DNA from: Pseudarthrobacter raffinosi
GTDB lineage: Bacteria; Actinomycetota; Actinomycetes; Actinomycetales; Micrococcaceae
Length of the DNA stretch: 64,000 nt
NCBI RefSeq assembly: GCF_023913735.1
Contig: NZ_JAMXBH010000011.1
Location: 62,001-126,000, forward strand
Direction of reading: 5' to 3'
Shown here: one piece after another, positions 1 through 7,780 of the stretch
How the letters are laid out: every line of letters begins with the position of its first letter
Numbering within the stretch: position 1 is the first letter of the stretch
Notes under the pieces: generated by a model
The model's input: only the letters and a program-made list of their open reading frames with translations
What the model was told of the DNA's origin: nothing
The model's database searches: none
Program-made: the position numbers and the translations under genes

Positions 1-1
1 G

Positions 2-418
2 GGACTGAGTTCGGCCGCCGCAGCCCTGTCCGTGGCGTACTGGCCCCAGCGCTTCACTCCCGCCGCCCGGTGGCTGATTAGCGCGGCACTCATGACGGTG
101 CTCGCGCTGCTGCTTCTGGTGCCCGGATCGTTGGGCGGCATGATTGCGGTGCTTCTGGTCCTGGGATTGCCCGTGGGCCCCGTGATGGTCACGGTCTTCG
201 CGATTGGAGGCCTGGTGGCGCCGGTGGAAAGGCTCGGGACCGTGATGACAGCTCTGGCAAGCGGGATCGTGGCGGGCACCGCACTGGGGGCCGCCGTTGG
301 TGGCCAGCTGGCGCAGGCCCACGGCTACCACGCAGCCTTCATTGTGCCTGTGATTGCCGCCGGCGGCCTGCTGGTGCTTGGTGCCGCGGCCGCCGTCATT
401 CTCCGCAAACGCCACTGA
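2..418 (+). CDS. MFS transporter, C-terminal part (5' end outside window)
   Basis: The open frame runs in from the left edge and stops at 416-418, so only the last ~138 residues are seen. They contain about four hydrophobic helices separated by short polar loops and end in a basic tail (RKRH), which fits the last helices of a 12-TM major facilitator. The run APVERLGTVMTAL followed by a Gly/Ala-rich helix resembles the drug:H+ antiporter or sugar-efflux type, but the substrate cannot be read from this part. The gene converges on the IclR regulator downstream, with about 40 bp between the stops. Confidence 0.7.
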   Translation, partial: GLSSAAAALSVAYWPQRFTPAARWLISAALMTVLALLLLVPGSLGGMIAVLLVLGLPVGPVMVTVFAIGGLVAPVERLGTVMTALASGIVAGTALGAAVGGQLAQAHGYHAAFIVPVIAAGGLLVLGAAAAVILRKRH

Positions 419-461
419 TCGACGCCGGGCGCTGGTCACGGCCAGGCGGCGTGTGCAATGG

Positions 462-1187
462 TCAGCCCAGCTGGGCCTCAATGCGCGCGGCACCCGCCAT
501 CAGCGCAGCGGCGATTTCGTCCGGATTCTGGGCTGCCCGGATATAGACGACGGCCAGCGCGGCTGGCCGTCCGGCAGGGACCATGACCGGAACTGCCACG
601 GAGGAGACTCCGGCGATGACTTCATCGTGGCTGGCGGCATAGCCCAGCTGCCGCGCGGTTCCCGCCTCGGGCCGGTAGGGGATTCCCGGGGCTGCCGCAT
701 GCCACTCAGCTTCTGAATAGGCGGACTGGATCGCAATTCCAGGGGCACCGGCGCTGATGGGATGCCGGGAGCCGGGGTGCTGGACGATGGCGGCGCCGGT
801 ATGCCGCGGGTCCACGGTGACCAGCGTGACACAGTCATCGCGGTCCCAGACGGCCACAAAGGCACTCATGGTCAGGGAGTTCGCGAGTTGCGTCAGTTCC
901 GGCAGTGCCGCCGTCTGCAGGTTGCGGGCAACCCCACGCGCCAGGACAGCCAGCCCGGGCCCCGGCTGGACTCTGCCCGCGTCATCGCGCACCAGCAAGG
1001 AGTGGTCCTCCAGGGTCCGCAGGATCCGGTAGGCCACGGAACGGTGAACCCCCATGGCGTCGGCAAGTTCCGCAATGGTCAAGGGAGTCTCCGCGGCCGC
1101 CAGGATTTCCAGCGCACGGATTCCGCGCGACAGGGTCTGGGACGGCGAAGCCTGAGCTGCTCCGGCGGGGACTGCGGTGGACGTCAT
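462..1187 (-). CDS. IclR family transcriptional regulator
   Basis: A 241-residue protein with an N-terminal winged helix (about residues 20-80; AELADAMGVHRSVAYRILRTL is the recognition region) and a C-terminal IclR effector domain ending near GARIEAQLG, the usual size for the family. It is divergent from the MHS importer at 1490, so it most likely controls that gene and itself; IclR proteins often sense small carboxylic or aromatic acids. I chose ATG 1187; ATG 1196 (MGPMTS) is in frame and also possible. The open frame continues further upstream, but that stretch overlaps repeat-rich promoter DNA and does not look coding. Confidence 0.85.
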   Translation of the reverse strand: MTSTAVPAGAAQASPSQTLSRGIRALEILAAAETPLTIAELADAMGVHRSVAYRILRTLEDHSLLVRDDAGRVQPGPGLAVLARGVARNLQTAALPELTQLANSLTMSAFVAVWDRDDCVTLVTVDPRHTGAAIVQHPGSRHPISAGAPGIAIQSAYSEAEWHAAAPGIPYRPEAGTARQLGYAASHDEVIAGVSSVAVPVMVPAGRPAALAVVYIRAAQNPDEIAAALMAGAARIEAQLG

Positions 1188-1262
1188 GGGTCCCATCCTA
1201 GGCGGCTGCACGGGCGCTGCCCGGGTGCCGTGACGGTGCTTCCCTCGCTTGGACTGCGTGCG

Positions 1263-1339
1263 GATTTCGAAAAGCCCTGTGCTGATTCCGAAAAGGAAGT
1301 TCAACTATGGAACTGACTCGCATCAACTGTGGAACTGAT
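1263..1339. promoter_or_regulatory. Clustered direct repeats in the IclR/MHS divergent region
   Basis: Two pairs of direct repeats lie between the divergent genes. Pair one is gattTcgaaaag at 1263-1274 and gattCcgaaaag at 1284-1295 (21 bp apart). Pair two is tcaactatggaactgac at 1301-1317 and tcaactgtggaactgat at 1323-1339 (22 bp apart). AGTTC-N7-GAACT at 1298-1314 is also an inverted repeat. Spacing close to two helical turns suggests stacked operator sites for the adjacent IclR regulator. This is inference; no operator sequence is known to me for this protein. Confidence 0.45.
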
Positions 1340-1399
1340 CCGTGCGGAGAATCAAGAAAAAGAGTGCGTTTCATCACATCTTCGCGTAACGTCATACTA

Positions 1400-1417
1400 A
1401 CTGACCGTTCGATCAGT
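1400..1417. promoter_or_regulatory. 18-bp near-palindrome upstream of MHS importer
   Basis: ACTGACCGTTCGATCAGT is palindromic at 14 of 18 positions and lies 72 bp before the importer ATG. The form ACTGA-N8-TCAGT is typical of a dimeric regulator site. It is separate from the repeats at 1263-1339 and could bind the IclR regulator or a TetR-type protein encoded elsewhere. Confidence 0.35.
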
Positions 1418-1489
1418 AAATTGGACGGCCCAAATCCACCGTCGGCAGCCGTTATCCCCAACCAGGCTGCCCCAAGCCACGGAGTTCCA

Positions 1490-2824
1490 ATGACCGAAAC
1501 TTCACGCGTCGATTCCGAGGCGGGCCCGAGCAGCAAGCACGAGGAACGCAAGGTCCTCGCAGCAACGCTGGTCGGCACCACCATCGAGTGGTACGACTTC
1601 TTCATCTTCGCCCAACTGACGGGTACCCTGCTGTCCCCGCTGTTCCTGGCTCCGCTGAACGAATCCAATCCGGGCCTGGCCCAGATCCTGTCCTTCGCGC
1701 TGATCGGCATCAGCTTCCTGTTCCGCCCGCTGGGTGCAGTGGTTGCCGGCCACCTTGGTGACCGGCTCGGACGCAAGGCCATGCTGGTCTTCACCCTCCT
1801 GATGATGGGCGCAGCCACCTCTCTGATCGGCATGCTGCCGACGTACGCGCAGATCGGCGTCTGGGCCCCCATCCTGCTGATCATCCTCCGCATTGCCCAG
1901 GGCTTCTCCGCCGGCGGTGAATGGGGCGGCGCTGCCCTGATGGCAGTGGAGCACGCCCCCAAGAGCCGGCGCGGCGTGTTCGGCGCGTACCCGCAGATCG
2001 GCGTCCCGGTCGGCATGATCCTGGCCACCGGCCTGCTCTTCATACTCAACTCGAACATGTCCAAGGAAGACTTTGCTTCGTGGGGCTGGCGGGTTCCGTT
2101 CCTGCTGTCCATCGTGCTGATTGTGGTGGGATACCTGATCCGGCGGGCCGTGGCCGAGAGCCCCGTTTTCCAGGAGATGGCGGCCCGAAAGGCCGAAAGC
2201 AGGGCGCCGCTCAGCGAGCTCATTCGTAGCCACAAGAGGCCAGTCCTCTACTCGACCATGATCTTCATCGCCAACAATGCCGCTGGCTACCTGTTGATCG
2301 CTTTCTTCATCTCCTACGCCACCAGGACGCTGAAGATGCCGGTCCCGGAAATCCTGCTCGCCACCACCCTCGCCTCCTTCGGCTGGCTGATCTTCACGCT
2401 CGCCGGCGGCTGGCTCTCAGACCGGATCGGCCGGGTCAAGACGTTCCTGATCGGGTATGCGATCATCTTCGTCTGGATGATCCCGATGTTTGCCCTGATC
2501 GACACCAGGAACATCTGGCTTTACGGAGTGGCGCTCTTCGTCCTGACCATCGGACTCGGTCTGTCCTACGGCCCCATGTCGGCGATGTACGCCGAGATGT
2601 TCCCGGCCAATGTCCGCTACTCGGGCATCTCCATCGGGTACGCGTTCGGTGCGATCCTGGGTGGTGCTTTCGCCGCAACCATTGCCGAGACTCTGCTGCA
2701 GAGCACCAAATGGACCGGATCCATCGGCATCTACATCATGATCCTGTGCGTGATTTCGGCTGTCGGGGTTGTGCTTGCCAAGGAGACGAAGGGCAACCCG
2801 CTGGGCGTCAGCAGCCACCACTAA
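1490..2824 (+). CDS. MHS-family MFS transporter (metabolite:H+ symporter)
   Basis: A 444-residue, 12-helix inner-membrane transporter. The start of the membrane domain has the GTTIEWYDFFIF motif of the metabolite:H+ symporter family (shikimate, proline/betaine, alpha-ketoglutarate and aromatic-acid importers), and GDRLGRK after helix 2 is the MFS loop 2-3 motif. RIAQGFSAGGEWGGA is also typical of MHS members. ATG 1490 was chosen because GGAG lies five bases upstream and the protein then has normal family length; the frame is open further upstream through the promoter. The divergent IclR regulator suggests substrate-induced uptake of an organic acid, but the substrate is not determined. Confidence 0.88.
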   Translation: MTETSRVDSEAGPSSKHEERKVLAATLVGTTIEWYDFFIFAQLTGTLLSPLFLAPLNESNPGLAQILSFALIGISFLFRPLGAVVAGHLGDRLGRKAMLVFTLLMMGAATSLIGMLPTYAQIGVWAPILLIILRIAQGFSAGGEWGGAALMAVEHAPKSRRGVFGAYPQIGVPVGMILATGLLFILNSNMSKEDFASWGWRVPFLLSIVLIVVGYLIRRAVAESPVFQEMAARKAESRAPLSELIRSHKRPVLYSTMIFIANNAAGYLLIAFFISYATRTLKMPVPEILLATTLASFGWLIFTLAGGWLSDRIGRVKTFLIGYAIIFVWMIPMFALIDTRNIWLYGVALFVLTIGLGLSYGPMSAMYAEMFPANVRYSGISIGYAFGAILGGAFAATIAETLLQSTKWTGSIGIYIMILCVISAVGVVLAKETKGNPLGVSSHH

Positions 2825-2844
2825 AAGTTGTGCGCATCGCAGAA

Positions 2845-2878
2845 CGGCGGGTTCGGGCCAGCTGGCCTGGACCCGCCG
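2845..2878. terminator. Bidirectional hairpin between convergent genes
   Basis: A 34-nt nearly continuous inverted repeat: outer arms CGGCGGGT/ACCCGCCG, inner GGCCAGCTGGCC, with two G-T pairs. It lies 20 bp after the MHS stop and 33 bp before the convergent phosphoribosyltransferase stop. It has no clear T-run. Confidence 0.55.
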
Positions 2879-2911
2879 ATTGGCTTTCCGGGCCCGGTGT
2901 TGCCGTCGGGC

Positions 2912-3559
2912 CTACTGGTTCAGCAGGCTGATGGCGTCCTCATCAGCCAATTGTTCGAAGTGCCGGTAGAAGCTGCCAACGGCGCGGAACTTGCCCGGCA
3001 GATGCAGGCACAGCACGGCGTCGCACACCCGCGACACGGCCGTGTAGGCTTCCACCGAACCCACCGGCGCTGCGGCGACGACGCGTGCCGCACCACCGGA
3101 ACGGGCTGCCTCGGCGGCAGCGCGCATGGTGGCTCCGGTGGCCAGGCCGTCGTCGAGCAGTAGAACCGTTTGACCGGTGAGGTCGTTGCTGATCCCCGGG
3201 TAAGTCGCGGCCCGGCGGAGCAGCTCGGCCCTCTCGCGTTTCTCCACTTCGTCCAGCCACTCCTGGCGGACGCCGTGGTCCAGAATGCGGGTGATCAAGG
3301 GACGGTTGAGCAGGCGCACTATCCGGCCTCCCGACCAGGCCAGCGCACCGAACGCTGTTTCGTCGTGGCCGGGGATGCCGAGTTTCCGGACCAGAACGGC
3401 GCCGAGTGGCAGGTACAGGGCCTTGGCAGCCGCGGCGGCCACAGGGATGCCGCCGCGGGCCAGCCCCAGGACGATGGTGTCGGGGCGTTCCCGGAACTGC
3501 GTGAGCACCGCCGCCAGCCGTTCACCGGCATCGGTGCGGTCTTCAAAACGCGTGCTCAT
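2912..3559 (-). CDS. Phosphoribosyltransferase-domain protein
   Basis: A 215-residue type I phosphoribosyltransferase fold. The PRPP-binding loop is VLLLDDGLATGATM, two acidic residues followed by a GATM-type turn, near residue 125. Members of this stand-alone actinobacterial group are often annotated only as predicted phosphoribosyltransferases, and the nucleobase substrate is unknown. ATG 3559 is preceded by GGAGAGGGA, a good ribosome site; an upstream in-frame start would add nine residues. It converges on the MHS importer and has no obvious operon partner. Confidence 0.82.
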   Translation of the reverse strand: MSTRFEDRTDAGERLAAVLTQFRERPDTIVLGLARGGIPVAAAAAKALYLPLGAVLVRKLGIPGHDETAFGALAWSGGRIVRLLNRPLITRILDHGVRQEWLDEVEKRERAELLRRAATYPGISNDLTGQTVLLLDDGLATGATMRAAAEAARSGGAARVVAAAPVGSVEAYTAVSRVCDAVLCLHLPGKFRAVGSFYRHFEQLADEDAISLLNQ

Positions 3560-3650
3560 TGTTCCCTCTCCGGCCGTCTCCGCCACGCTTCCAGCCTACC
3601 TTCTGCTGCCGCGCCGGGAACCGGGGATACTTCCTCCCACCGCTGCTCAG

Positions 3651-4532
3651 TTACGAGAGGGCGGCGGTAACAGCCTTGGTGATTTCCTTGATCACGACAG
3701 TCCGTTCCGGGATGTCGCTCAGGTCGGCACCCTTCGTGAAAACCACCAGCACGTAGCTGCCGGAGGACATCAAGAGGACGGTGGCGTCGTGGAGTTCGTT
3801 ATCGAGCAGCCCGTATTTGTGGAAGACGGTGACGCCGTCCGGAACTGTGGCCGGAATGAGGTTTTCGTAGTTGGTGTCCTGCATATAGGACAGGAGCTGC
3901 TCCGTATGCTCCTGGTCCAGGAGCCGGCCCTCGAACAGTTCCGCCAGGATATGGGCCATCTCGGCGGTCGAAAGCGTATTCACCTCTGGGTCATACGTGA
4001 CGTCGATGGAGTCGGCATACTCCGAAAGTTCGGAAAGGCCCACTGCGTCCATCAGCAGGCTCCACGATTCGTTGTTGCTGTCCTGGACCATCGCCTGGAT
4101 CTGGAACTCCGAGGTGAACGCGCCCAGCGGATCATCGAGGGACGCTGAACCCTCCTCCACGAGGTGGTAATAGGCAGCAGCGGTCAGGATCTTGGCCGTG
4201 CTCGCTGCCTCGAACGGTTCCTCCACGCCGTACTGGTGCACGGCCCCGCCGTCGGTAGCCATCAGCGCAACACCCACCTGGTACTGGCTGTTGGCGCCGA
4301 TGATGACATCGATGGCTGTGTCCAGGCCCGCGTCAATCGGGGCGGAGCTTGAAAAGGTGTCGATGCCAATTGATGCGCGCGATGCCGCACCCTGCCCGGG
4401 CCGGGCAGGGGCCAGTACGTAGGCGGCAGCGATCAGGACGACGCCGAGGAAACCGGCGGCAGCCACCAGGGCGGAACGGCGGCGTAGGGCGGCGACCGTG
4501 CGGCGGGCGCGCGGCTGGGAAGAATCGTGCAT
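3651..4532 (-). CDS. Class A beta-lactamase-like serine hydrolase, membrane-anchored
   Basis: A 293-residue protein with a basic N-terminus, a hydrophobic segment at about residues 21-40 and an extracellular domain. The penicillin-binding/beta-lactamase motifs are recognisable: S111-T-A-K114 for SxxK, SNN in the DSNNESW stretch for SDN, and HKYG in place of KTG. The altered third motif and the lack of a clear class A omega-loop Glu make drug hydrolysis uncertain; many such proteins are transpeptidase-like or of unknown role. ATG 4532 was taken; TTG 4544 would add four residues. The nearest gene on the same strand is the hydrolase at 4617, but a gap separates them. Confidence 0.75.
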   Translation of the reverse strand: MHDSSQPRARRTVAALRRRSALVAAAGFLGVVLIAAAYVLAPARPGQGAASRASIGIDTFSSSAPIDAGLDTAIDVIIGANSQYQVGVALMATDGGAVHQYGVEEPFEAASTAKILTAAAYYHLVEEGSASLDDPLGAFTSEFQIQAMVQDSNNESWSLLMDAVGLSELSEYADSIDVTYDPEVNTLSTAEMAHILAELFEGRLLDQEHTEQLLSYMQDTNYENLIPATVPDGVTVFHKYGLLDNELHDATVLLMSSGSYVLVVFTKGADLSDIPERTVVIKEITKAVTAALS

Positions 4533-4616
4533 CTGACGATCCAAGCAGCGGAACCTATGCGGGAGCTATGAAATCCCTGTCAGGGATCAGCCGCGCACTG
4601 ATCAGACCCCCACTGG

Positions 4617-5444
4617 TCAGACCCCCAGGAAAGCGATGGCGCCTTGTTTGAAAGCCCGGCTGGTGATGGCGTTGGTGTGGTTGCGGCCAGGCAACGTCAG
4701 CTGTTCAGCCATGGACCCTGCCCGGATTCCGAGTGCGGCAAGCTGCGGCATGGTGGCCGCACGTTCATCCTGGTCGCCGGCCACAAGGAGCATCGGCATG
4801 TGGGGTACGGCTTCGGCAGGATCGAAGGGCTCGGCCTTGATGGCATCCACCAGGGACAGCAGCGCGAAGATGTTGTTGCTCGGCAGGAGCATGGCCATCT
4901 TGAGCAGGCCGGCCGTGGACTCGTCCGCGATGGGGGTTCCGTCGGCGAGGTAGTTCTGCGCTGCGATGAGGTCAAAGGCTGCCAGCGGATCGGCGATGTT
5001 CGGTCCGCCCAGGACCAGGCGGTGGACGATCTCGGGCTGGGTGGCGCCGAATTCCCAGGCGAGCCGGGCGCCCAAGGAATAGCCCACAACGTCCACCCCG
5101 CTGGTGGGGTCACCGTCGTGCAATGGCCGCACGCCGGCGTCGAACGCTATCTGCAGCAGATCTGCGCGAATCCGGCTGGGGGAGTAGGAGTCCATGTCCT
5201 CGGGGGCTCCGCTGCGGCCGTGTCCTGGCAGGTCCACGGTGATGACGCGGCGGCCGGCCTCCAGCAGGGCCGCCACCCAGCCGGTGTCATGCCAGTTGAG
5301 TTTGCTGGAAGAGGAGAAGCCGTGCAGCAGCAGCACAGGGCGCAGTCCGGCGTCGTTCTGGGGGTCGTGCACCTCCACAAAAAGTTGGGGGTCCGTGCCC
5401 TCAACGGTGTGGGAATGCATCTCGCCGGTGTGCCTGCCGCTCAT
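4617..5444 (-). CDS. Alpha/beta hydrolase, partner of lipoyl protein
   Basis: A 275-residue alpha/beta-hydrolase fold protein: LLLHGFSSSS is the oxyanion strand-turn, GYSLGARL contains the nucleophile elbow Ser, and Asp (GDQDE) and His (GRNHT) near the C-terminus complete a plausible triad. It follows the lipoyl-domain gene with stop TGA overlapping an alternative ATG at 5459; ATG 5444, with GAGGA eight bases upstream, is preferred. In AcoC-type acetoin dehydrogenase E2 proteins a lipoyl domain is fused to exactly this fold, so the two genes may be a split version of that protein. Its substrate is unknown. Confidence 0.82.
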   Translation of the reverse strand: MSGRHTGEMHSHTVEGTDPQLFVEVHDPQNDAGLRPVLLLHGFSSSSKLNWHDTGWVAALLEAGRRVITVDLPGHGRSGAPEDMDSYSPSRIRADLLQIAFDAGVRPLHDGDPTSGVDVVGYSLGARLAWEFGATQPEIVHRLVLGGPNIADPLAAFDLIAAQNYLADGTPIADESTAGLLKMAMLLPSNNIFALLSLVDAIKAEPFDPAEAVPHMPMLLVAGDQDERAATMPQLAALGIRAGSMAEQLTLPGRNHTNAITSRAFKQGAIAFLGV

Positions 5445-5458
5445 GGTGTCAGTCCTCA

Positions 5459-5779
5459 TCAAGTACGGCGCTCAGGCGGACCCGGGCGCGTCGGTGCCTC
5501 GTCCTTTGGGACCGTGCCCACGATTCCGGCGGTGTTATCCGGCACCTCGAACACGATCAGGGGTTCGCCGACATTGATCCTGTCGCCTGCCCCACCGAAG
5601 ATACGGACCACTTTACCTGCCTGCGGACTGGGCAGTTCAACAGCGGATTTGCTGGTTTCCATCTCCACCAGCGGCTGGTTACGCTCTACCTGATCGCCGG
5701 GCGAAACCAGCCACTCAAGCACGGTCGCCTCGATCAGGCCCTCGCCGAGGTCCGGGAGCGGGAAGGAAATTTCAGCCAC
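5459..5779 (-). CDS. Stand-alone lipoyl/biotinyl-domain carrier protein
   Basis: A 106-residue protein made almost wholly of one lipoyl attachment domain: FPLPDLGEGLIEATV at the start and the beta-turn ETSKS with modified Lys44. It lacks the E1/E3-binding and catalytic domains of a full E2. The start is GTG 5779, preceded by GGAG. The stop overlaps the hydrolase coding start (TGATG), so the pair is probably translated together. No E1 or E3 gene lies in the window, so it must use subunits encoded elsewhere, or it carries an acyl group for another system. After the domain comes a Pro/Arg-rich tail with no recognisable fold. Confidence 0.85.
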   Translation of the reverse strand: MAEISFPLPDLGEGLIEATVLEWLVSPGDQVERNQPLVEMETSKSAVELPSPQAGKVVRIFGGAGDRINVGEPLIVFEVPDNTAGIVGTVPKDEAPTRPGPPERRT

Positions 5780-5868
5780 GGCGGTACTCCAATACTCGTT
5801 GGATCCCGCTCGGCCGGCGGCTTCGCAATTTGTACAGTGCGGGCCGCCGTCGGTCTTTCTGCCCCTCA

Positions 5869-5928
5869 CCCAACTTGCTTCCACCAGTTGACTTTGCCGG
5901 CTCATAACGACATCTGCTGCTACTTGGG
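5869..5928. repeat. Palindromic intergenic repeat, copy 1 (degenerate)
   Basis: The ends CCCAACT and ACTTGGG and the right-half core GCTCATAACGACA match the two 66-bp copies at 13726 and 35707, but the left arm has diverged. The right end overlaps the stop codon of the amino-acid permease (5920-5922), so the repeat supplies the end of that gene. Confidence 0.6.
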
Positions 5929-7248
5929 TAGGCGATCGCGGGTGGTGAGCCGGGCGCTGAGCCAGCAGGCTGCCGCGAGGCAGGCAACCAGAACGAAGGT
6001 GCTCAGCAGCTGTCCGCGGCTGCTTTCCGCGCTGAAGCCGACGGCGAAGATCAGGCCAAGGAGGACGAGTCCGAAGATAGTCAGGCCCGGGAATCCCTTC
6101 ATTCGCAGCGGAAGTTCGGCACCGTCCCGGTCCGTGCGGCGCCGGAGGATCAGCTGCGAGACGAGGGCCGTGCCCCAGACCACCAGGCACGTGGATCCGA
6201 CCAGCTGGAACAGGGCCGGCAGGATCCGGTCCGGGAACAGCAGCTCCAGGACGGTGGCGAAGAAGCCGAACGCCACGGACACGCCCACCGCCACCACGGG
6301 CACGCTGGCGCCGCTGAGCCTGGCCAGGAACCGGGGAGCCTCGCCGCGTTCGGCGAGCGAGTACACCATGCGGGACGCGCCGTAGAGGTTGGCGTTCAGT
6401 GCAGAGAGAAGTGCGACGACGGCAACCAGGGTGATCGCCGTGCCGGCGCCCGGGATCCGGGCCGCGTCGAGCACGCCGGCAAAGGGCGAGGCGAGTCCTT
6501 CGGAGGAGACCGGCAGGACGGCCGCGATGACAAAGACCGACCCGATGTAGAAGACCAGGATGCGCCACAGCACCGTGCGGATCGCCTTGCCCACACTGTG
6601 CTCCGGGTCCTCCGTTTCCGCGGCGGCCACGGCCACGATCTCGGTTCCGCCGAAGGCAAAGATCACCACGAACAATGCCGTGGCGATTCCGCCAAGCCCG
6701 GCGGGGGCAAAATCAGTGGTGATGTTAGCGAGTCCGGGCGAAGCTACCTCGGGCAGGAAGCCCAGCAGCAGGGCGACCCCCACGGCCAGGAACGCCACAA
6801 TAGCGGCAACCTTCAGGATGGCGAACCAGAATTCAAACTCGCCGAAGTTCTTGACGCCCGTCAGGTTGATGGCCGTAAACACAACCATAAAGATCAGGGC
6901 AAGGGCCCACACGGGGATAACCGGCCAGACGGAAAACAGCAGGCCCGCCGCGCCCAGGGCTTCCGCGGCGATGACCACCACCAGGTGGAGCCACCACAGC
7001 CAGCCCACTGTGGCGCCGGCGGTTTTTCCCAGGGCCCGCTCGGCGTAGACGGAGAACGCGCCGCTAGTGGGATTCGCAGCGGCCATCTCGCCCAGCGCCC
7101 ACATCACCAGGATGATGAGCGTCCCGGCGACCAGGTACGAGATCAGCACGGCAGGCCCCGCGGCCTGGATGCCGGCCCCTGAACCCAGGAACAGGCCGGC
7201 GCCGATGGCGCTGCCCAGCCCCATCATGGTGAGCTGCCGGGGTTTCAT
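5920..7248 (-). CDS. APC-family amino acid permease, 5' end frameshifted
   Basis: A 442-residue, 12-helix permease of the amino acid-polyamine-organocation superfamily. GLGSAIGAGLFLGSG is the helix 1 substrate-binding turn and the sequence is closest in feel to GABA/basic amino-acid permeases. The ATG at 7248 has no ribosome site. A better start is ATG 7294 (AGAAGG nine bases upstream), which encodes MTSKSTAVRPESHLGH, the usual soluble N-terminus of such permeases, but it is out of frame with KPRQLTMMG by one base. The gene therefore looks frameshifted at about 7246-7249, unless the short form is made. Full activity is doubtful. Confidence 0.75.
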   Translation of the reverse strand: MKPRQLTMMGLGSAIGAGLFLGSGAGIQAAGPAVLISYLVAGTLIILVMWALGEMAAANPTSGAFSVYAERALGKTAGATVGWLWWLHLVVVIAAEALGAAGLLFSVWPVIPVWALALIFMVVFTAINLTGVKNFGEFEFWFAILKVAAIVAFLAVGVALLLGFLPEVASPGLANITTDFAPAGLGGIATALFVVIFAFGGTEIVAVAAAETEDPEHSVGKAIRTVLWRILVFYIGSVFVIAAVLPVSSEGLASPFAGVLDAARIPGAGTAITLVAVVALLSALNANLYGASRMVYSLAERGEAPRFLARLSGASVPVVAVGVSVAFGFFATVLELLFPDRILPALFQLVGSTCLVVWGTALVSQLILRRRTDRDGAELPLRMKGFPGLTIFGLVLLGLIFAVGFSAESSRGQLLSTFVLVACLAAACWLSARLTTRDRLPK

Positions 7249-7342
7249 GGCCGAGGTGGGATTCCGGCCGCACTGCCGTGGACTTCGATGTCATGCCGGT
7301 GAACCTTCTTGGGGTTGGGGTTGGTGCCCCCGCAGGGACCAC

Positions 7343-7630
7343 TTGAATTTACCGCCTAAGTTGACCATCAACCAGGACCTGGGCCACGGTGCGGTATCCG
7401 AGGCGCTGGCCGCGATCCCGGAACTGATCGAGGTCCACACTGTTTCCGGCAGTTCGGACCTTATGGCGAGGATTGCCGCGCGGTCCAATCCGGACCTGCA
7501 GCGTGTTCTGGATGCGATGATCGCCACCAGGACCGTGCTCCGAGCGTCGTCCGTGATTGTCCTTAACACCCATTTCCAGGGCAGGACGCTGAACCTGCTC
7601 GAAGCCGCGGCCGCCAGGCAGCCGGAGTAG
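7343..7630 (+). pseudogene. AsnC/Lrp regulator remnant (C-terminal ligand domain only)
   Basis: The frame encodes about 95 residues resembling the RAM/effector half of Lrp/AsnC regulators (INQDLGHGAVSEALAAIPE, EVHTVSGSSDLMARIAAR, VLDAMIA). No helix-turn-helix half is present upstream: the 5' part is a short G-rich run (7309-7331) and then the permease start. An AsnC gene divergent from an amino-acid permease is a common arrangement, so the DNA-binding half has probably been deleted here. The upstream continuation of this frame is antisense to the permease and not coding. The fragment has no ribosome site of its own. Confidence 0.65.
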
Positions 7631-7687
7631 GGCTCCGGGGACCAGCCCAAGGCGCCGTTGCCCGGTTACGCGTGGCGGCGAAACATT

Positions 7688-7735
7688 TTGAATCAGAGGA
7701 ATGTGGCCGTAGAATCAGTTCTAGTCAATTTGACT
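7688..7735 (+). promoter_or_regulatory. nad operon promoter with candidate NrtR operator
   Basis: TTGAAT (7688-7693) and TAGAAT (7710-7715), 16 bases apart, form a plausible sigma-70 type promoter. Just downstream, AGTCAATTTGACT at 7723-7735 is a 13-bp palindrome that would cover the transcription start. NrtR controls NAD genes in many bacteria, and nrtR is the first gene of this operon. The link of this site to NrtR is inference. Confidence 0.55.
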
Positions 7736-7780
7736 TTAACTAAGTGATGGCAATGAAGCCCAGAAGCAGGGAGCGGGTGA

